Source: CAYSRC01 sp964433495
Lineage (GTDB): Bacteria; Bacillota; Clostridia; Oscillospirales; Ruminococcaceae
DNA length: 22,810 nt
Assembly: GCA_964433495.1 (NCBI GenBank)
Contig: CAYSRC010000040.1
Location: forward strand, 1 to 22,810
Reading direction: 5' to 3'
The notes below the pieces were generated by a model, which did no database searches, was not told where the DNA came from, and worked only from the letters and a program-made list of their open reading frames with translations. Position numbers and translations under genes: made by a program. This document shows positions 21,051-22,810 of this stretch, piece after piece; within the stretch, counting starts at the first letter, position 1; each line of letters begins with the position of its first letter.

Positions 21051-21581
21051 ATGAGTTCCCGTCCCAAGGTATACATCGCGGGGCCCGAGTGTTTTATGCC
21101 GCAGTCGGGGCAGCTTGCCAAAGAGGCTGTCGAGCTGTGCGATCGCATGGGCTTTGAGGGGTGGTCCCCCGTTCTGCCCGTCGAGGGCGCGCCCGCCGTC
21201 GGCGGCGACACGCCGCAGGATAGGGCAGTCTCGATCTGCAAAAAGAACATGTGGCTTATCGAGCACTGCGACCTGATAATCGCGAACTGCAACAACTGGC
21301 GCGGAGAGGAGCCGGACGGCGGGACCTGCTTTGAGCTGGGCTACGGCTATATGCTCAAAAAAAAGCTGTACTGCTATCTCGACGACATCCGCCCCTGCTA
21401 CGAGAAATACAACGGCGTCAAGGTAAGGGACGAGGATGGCTCGCTGCGCGACGACCAGGGCCGCTTCTTTGAGAGCGGCCCGCTCAACCTGATGCTGTCC
21501 GCGCCCGCGACCGTCGTCGGCGGCAGGCTGGAGGACGCCCTCAAGGTCGCGGCGAAGGACTTTTCGACGGAGGTGAAATAA
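21051..21581 (+). CDS. Nucleoside 2-deoxyribosyltransferase-family protein, paralogue 1
   Basis: A 176-residue cytosolic protein. YIAGPECF (8-15) is the N-terminal family motif, DLIIANCNNW (74-83) the central strand, and EPDGGTCFELGYGY (87-100) the active-site loop, with Asp89 and the likely nucleophile Glu95. PLNLML (144-149) is a conserved C-terminal substrate-site motif. Compared with the 150-160 residue Lactobacillus enzymes it has an inserted region at about 113-143 (YEKYNGVKVRDEDG, then DDQGRFFESG). Such enzymes exchange bases between deoxynucleosides, or hydrolyse them. It is followed after 3 bases by a paralogue, so they are co-expressed. The ATG at 21051 follows GGAGG. Confidence 0.82.
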   Translation: MSSRPKVYIAGPECFMPQSGQLAKEAVELCDRMGFEGWSPVLPVEGAPAVGGDTPQDRAVSICKKNMWLIEHCDLIIANCNNWRGEEPDGGTCFELGYGYMLKKKLYCYLDDIRPCYEKYNGVKVRDEDGSLRDDQGRFFESGPLNLMLSAPATVVGGRLEDALKVAAKDFSTEVK

Positions 21582-21584
21582 CAA

Positions 21585-22184
21585 ATGTTTATCGATAAAA
21601 ACGGCGTTGTGAGAAGGCCGAAGGCGTACCTCGCCGGCTTCCACATCTTTTACCGCGACAGCGAGCAGCGGGGCGAGGCCCTGAAGAAGCTTTGCGAAAA
21701 ATACGGCATCATCGGCATCTATCCCCCCGACCCCGAGCCCGACGACGAGTTCAAGCCGTACGTGAAAAAGGACGACAGCCGGGAAGAGACCGAGATGTAC
21801 TTTTTCACCCGAGACACCAACCATATCCTGCGCAGCGACATGATCCTCGCCCAGCTCGAGGACTACCACGGCTGTGAGCCCGACAGCGGCACCGCATTCG
21901 AGTGCGGCTGCGCCGCGGCTTTGGGCCAGCGTCTGTACGCCTACTGCGACAGCACCGCCCCGCTCGTCGAGCGCATCCGCTGCGAAAAGCACAAAAACGA
22001 GGACGGCGTCTGGGTGGACGGCGACGGCAACCGCATCGAGGACAACGGACTGCCGATAAACCTCATGTTCAGCGGCTGCATGAAGATCGCGGACAGCTTT
22101 GAAAACATGCTCAAGCTCGCCCGCGCCGACTTCGACCGCGAGCTTGTCGAGGCGGGCTACGAGCCGTTCAAGGTCGAGGATTAG
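21585..22184 (+). CDS. Nucleoside 2-deoxyribosyltransferase-family protein, paralogue 2
   Basis: A 199-residue paralogue of the preceding gene. It has AYLAGFHIFYRD (14-25), where the usual AGP has become AGF, then a longer, acidic insert (about 48-80). CEPDSGTAFECGCA (97-110) is the active-site loop with Asp100 and Glu106, and PINLMF (157-162) matches paralogue 1. The equivalent insert near 136-153 (HKNEDGVWVDGDGNRIEDNG, 20 residues) resembles the insert of paralogue 1, so the two share ancestry. The catalytic Glu is retained in both, so both may be active; a mixed oligomer is possible. GGAGGTG lies 10 bases before the ATG. A strong terminator follows the gene. Confidence 0.8.
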   Translation: MFIDKNGVVRRPKAYLAGFHIFYRDSEQRGEALKKLCEKYGIIGIYPPDPEPDDEFKPYVKKDDSREETEMYFFTRDTNHILRSDMILAQLEDYHGCEPDSGTAFECGCAAALGQRLYAYCDSTAPLVERIRCEKHKNEDGVWVDGDGNRIEDNGLPINLMFSGCMKIADSFENMLKLARADFDRELVEAGYEPFKVED

Positions 22185-22248
22185 CTCTTTTTACACTTTG
22201 TATCAAGCACCGACGCGGCAAAGCGCCGAACTGTTGAACGATATGACA

Positions 22249-22286
22249 GGCAGCTCTTTCGGACATCCGAAAGAGCTGCCTTTTTT
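22249..22286 (+). terminator. Strong terminator of the deoxyribosyltransferase pair
   Basis: A perfect 15-bp stem, GGCAGCTCTTTCGGA (22249-22263) and TCCGAAAGAGCTGCC (22266-22280), with a two-base gap, followed by six Ts (22281-22286). Confidence 0.93.
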
Positions 22287-22332
22287 GCGCCGATGTGTCG
22301 CCATTCTTTGCCCTTTGCCCTTGCGGCTCACT

Positions 22333-22464
22333 TACCGCGCGCAATCGGTACGGCGCACGGTAGGGGGGTTTGGGATACAGCAACCCCTAAAGTCAATGTC
22401 CATCCCTCGGGTCGCGGGCCCTTGAGCCTCCCTTGCCGAACGCAATCAGAACGGTGTTCGGCAA
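22333..22464 (+). repeat. Modules B, E, B (B6-E2-B7)
   Basis: B6 has TACCGCGCG (22333-22341) and CGCACGGTA (22354-22362), one mismatch, around AATCGGTACG (22343-22352). E2 follows, with GGGGTT/AACCCC pairing around TGGGATACAGC and a stretch ending in TCGCGGGCCC. B7 has TTGCCGAAC (22433-22441) and GTTCGGCAA (22456-22464) around AATCAGAACG (22444-22453). Confidence 0.65.
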
Positions 22465-22493
22465 ACCCGCAGGTTGTTTGTCCTTGACCTTCA

Positions 22494-22650
22494 GGCTCCC
22501 TTGTACAAAGGGAGCTGTCGGCTTTAGCCGACTGAGGGATTGACTGAGAAAAGCCCCCATCGATTGAAAAAGCTTTTTGACGCAATCTCAGCCCGCTGCC
22601 TGCAATCCCCCCTGCCGCTCTGCGGTCCTCCCCCTTTGCACAAGGGGGGC
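22494..22650. repeat. MITE-like inverted pair of module A (A6 plus, A8 minus)
   Basis: A6 (22494-22542) has GCTCCCTT/AAGGGAGC, then GTCGGC (22517-22522), loop TTTA, GCCGAC (22527-22532), then TGAGGGATTG. A8 (22603-22650, minus) starts CAATCCCC and has CCGC (22615-22618), loop TCT, GCGG (22622-22625), then CCCCCTT/AAGGGGG. The 60-base spacer ends in CAGCCCGCTGC, like the CAGCCCACTGC that ends the spacer at 10622-10678. Confidence 0.75.
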
Positions 22651-22810
22651 TTGGGGTTCTCAGCAGGCCCCGAAGCTTGCGTTCATCCCGTGAGCCGTTT
22701 GTCCTTAAGCTTCCCCCGTGGGGGGGAGCTGTCAGCTCCGGGTTCCGGGCCCTTAAGCTTCCCCCGTGGGGGGAAGAGCCGAACGGTCGGCCGGTCGGGC
22801 TCAATCGGAA
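22651..22810 (+). repeat. Modules E, C, C and partial B at the window edge (E3-C3-C4-B8)
   Basis: E3 follows A8, with GGGGGC and GCCCC as arms, then a stretch leading to TTGTCCTTAAG. C3 (22703-22728) and C4 (22750-22776) are CTTCCCCC/GGGGGGAAG-type hairpins, C3 with an altered 3' arm. B8 starts GCCGAACGGTCGGCC as at B3 and is cut by the end of the window at CAATCGGAA. Confidence 0.6.

Noticed and set aside
19736..21295. Minus-strand open frame of 519 codons running through the legB region and past its promoter
   Set aside because: It crosses the LegB reading frame, both divergent promoters and the NDT gene, so it cannot be a real coding sequence.

Overview
The window looks like chromosomal DNA of a GC-rich member of the Bacillota, most likely class Clostridia and plausibly an Oscillospirales-type gut bacterium. 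This is inferred from the gene families present (SdpR/SdpI, BlaI/BlaR1-like, NupOPQ, BceRS-like, PocR-AraC, FakA-like), the strong GGAGG ribosome sites, the TTGACA/TATAAT promoters inside otherwise GC-rich DNA, and the style of intergenic repeats. No rRNA, tRNA, CRISPR array, phage gene or transposase was seen.

Layout. 1-1733: an SdpR/SdpI-like autoregulated pair with a consensus promoter and operator. 1747-4020: a BlaI-like repressor and a BlaR1-like M56 metalloprotease sensor with paired operators. 4101-4300: a repeat cluster and a terminator. 4387-8085 (minus): a three-gene nucleoside-type ABC transporter (ATPase and two permeases) without its lipoprotein. 8598-8849: a free-standing FakA-like domain. 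8961-10115 (minus): a PocR/AraC regulator. 10116-11250: over 1 kb of structured repeats without a credible gene. 11251-12923 (minus): a BceS/BceR-like two-component pair. 13218-15241 (minus): pseudouridine catabolism, a PsuG glycosidase and an HTH-PfkB kinase. 15300-15920: repeats. 15925-16983 (minus): a zinc-ribbon membrane protein. 17113-20697 (minus): PtmE, LegC and LegB, the early and activating steps of a GDP-linked legionaminic-acid-like route. 21051-22184 (plus): two tandem nucleoside 2-deoxyribosyltransferase-family proteins. 22300-22810: repeats again.

How the parts fit. Three neighbouring units share a nucleoside theme: import (NupOPQ-like), pseudouridine breakdown (PsuG plus a regulator-kinase) and base exchange (two NDT paralogues). 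The leg genes give only part of a nonulosonic acid pathway; the rest must lie elsewhere or the product differs. The signalling genes (SdpR, BlaI/BlaR-like, BceRS-like) suggest cell-envelope stress sensing, but none of the usual resistance effectors lies next to them.

The most unusual content is the intergenic repeat system. At least five recurring modules (called A to E here) form hairpins whose stems differ between copies while still pairing, and whose flanks or loops are conserved: TGAGGGATTG after module A, and AATCGGNACG in the loop of module B. Modules are shuffled, fused and inverted at five loci. Three times a plus-strand A faces a minus-strand A across a spacer of about 57-60 bases, like a MITE. 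The stem changes argue that folded structure, not sequence alone, is what is kept.
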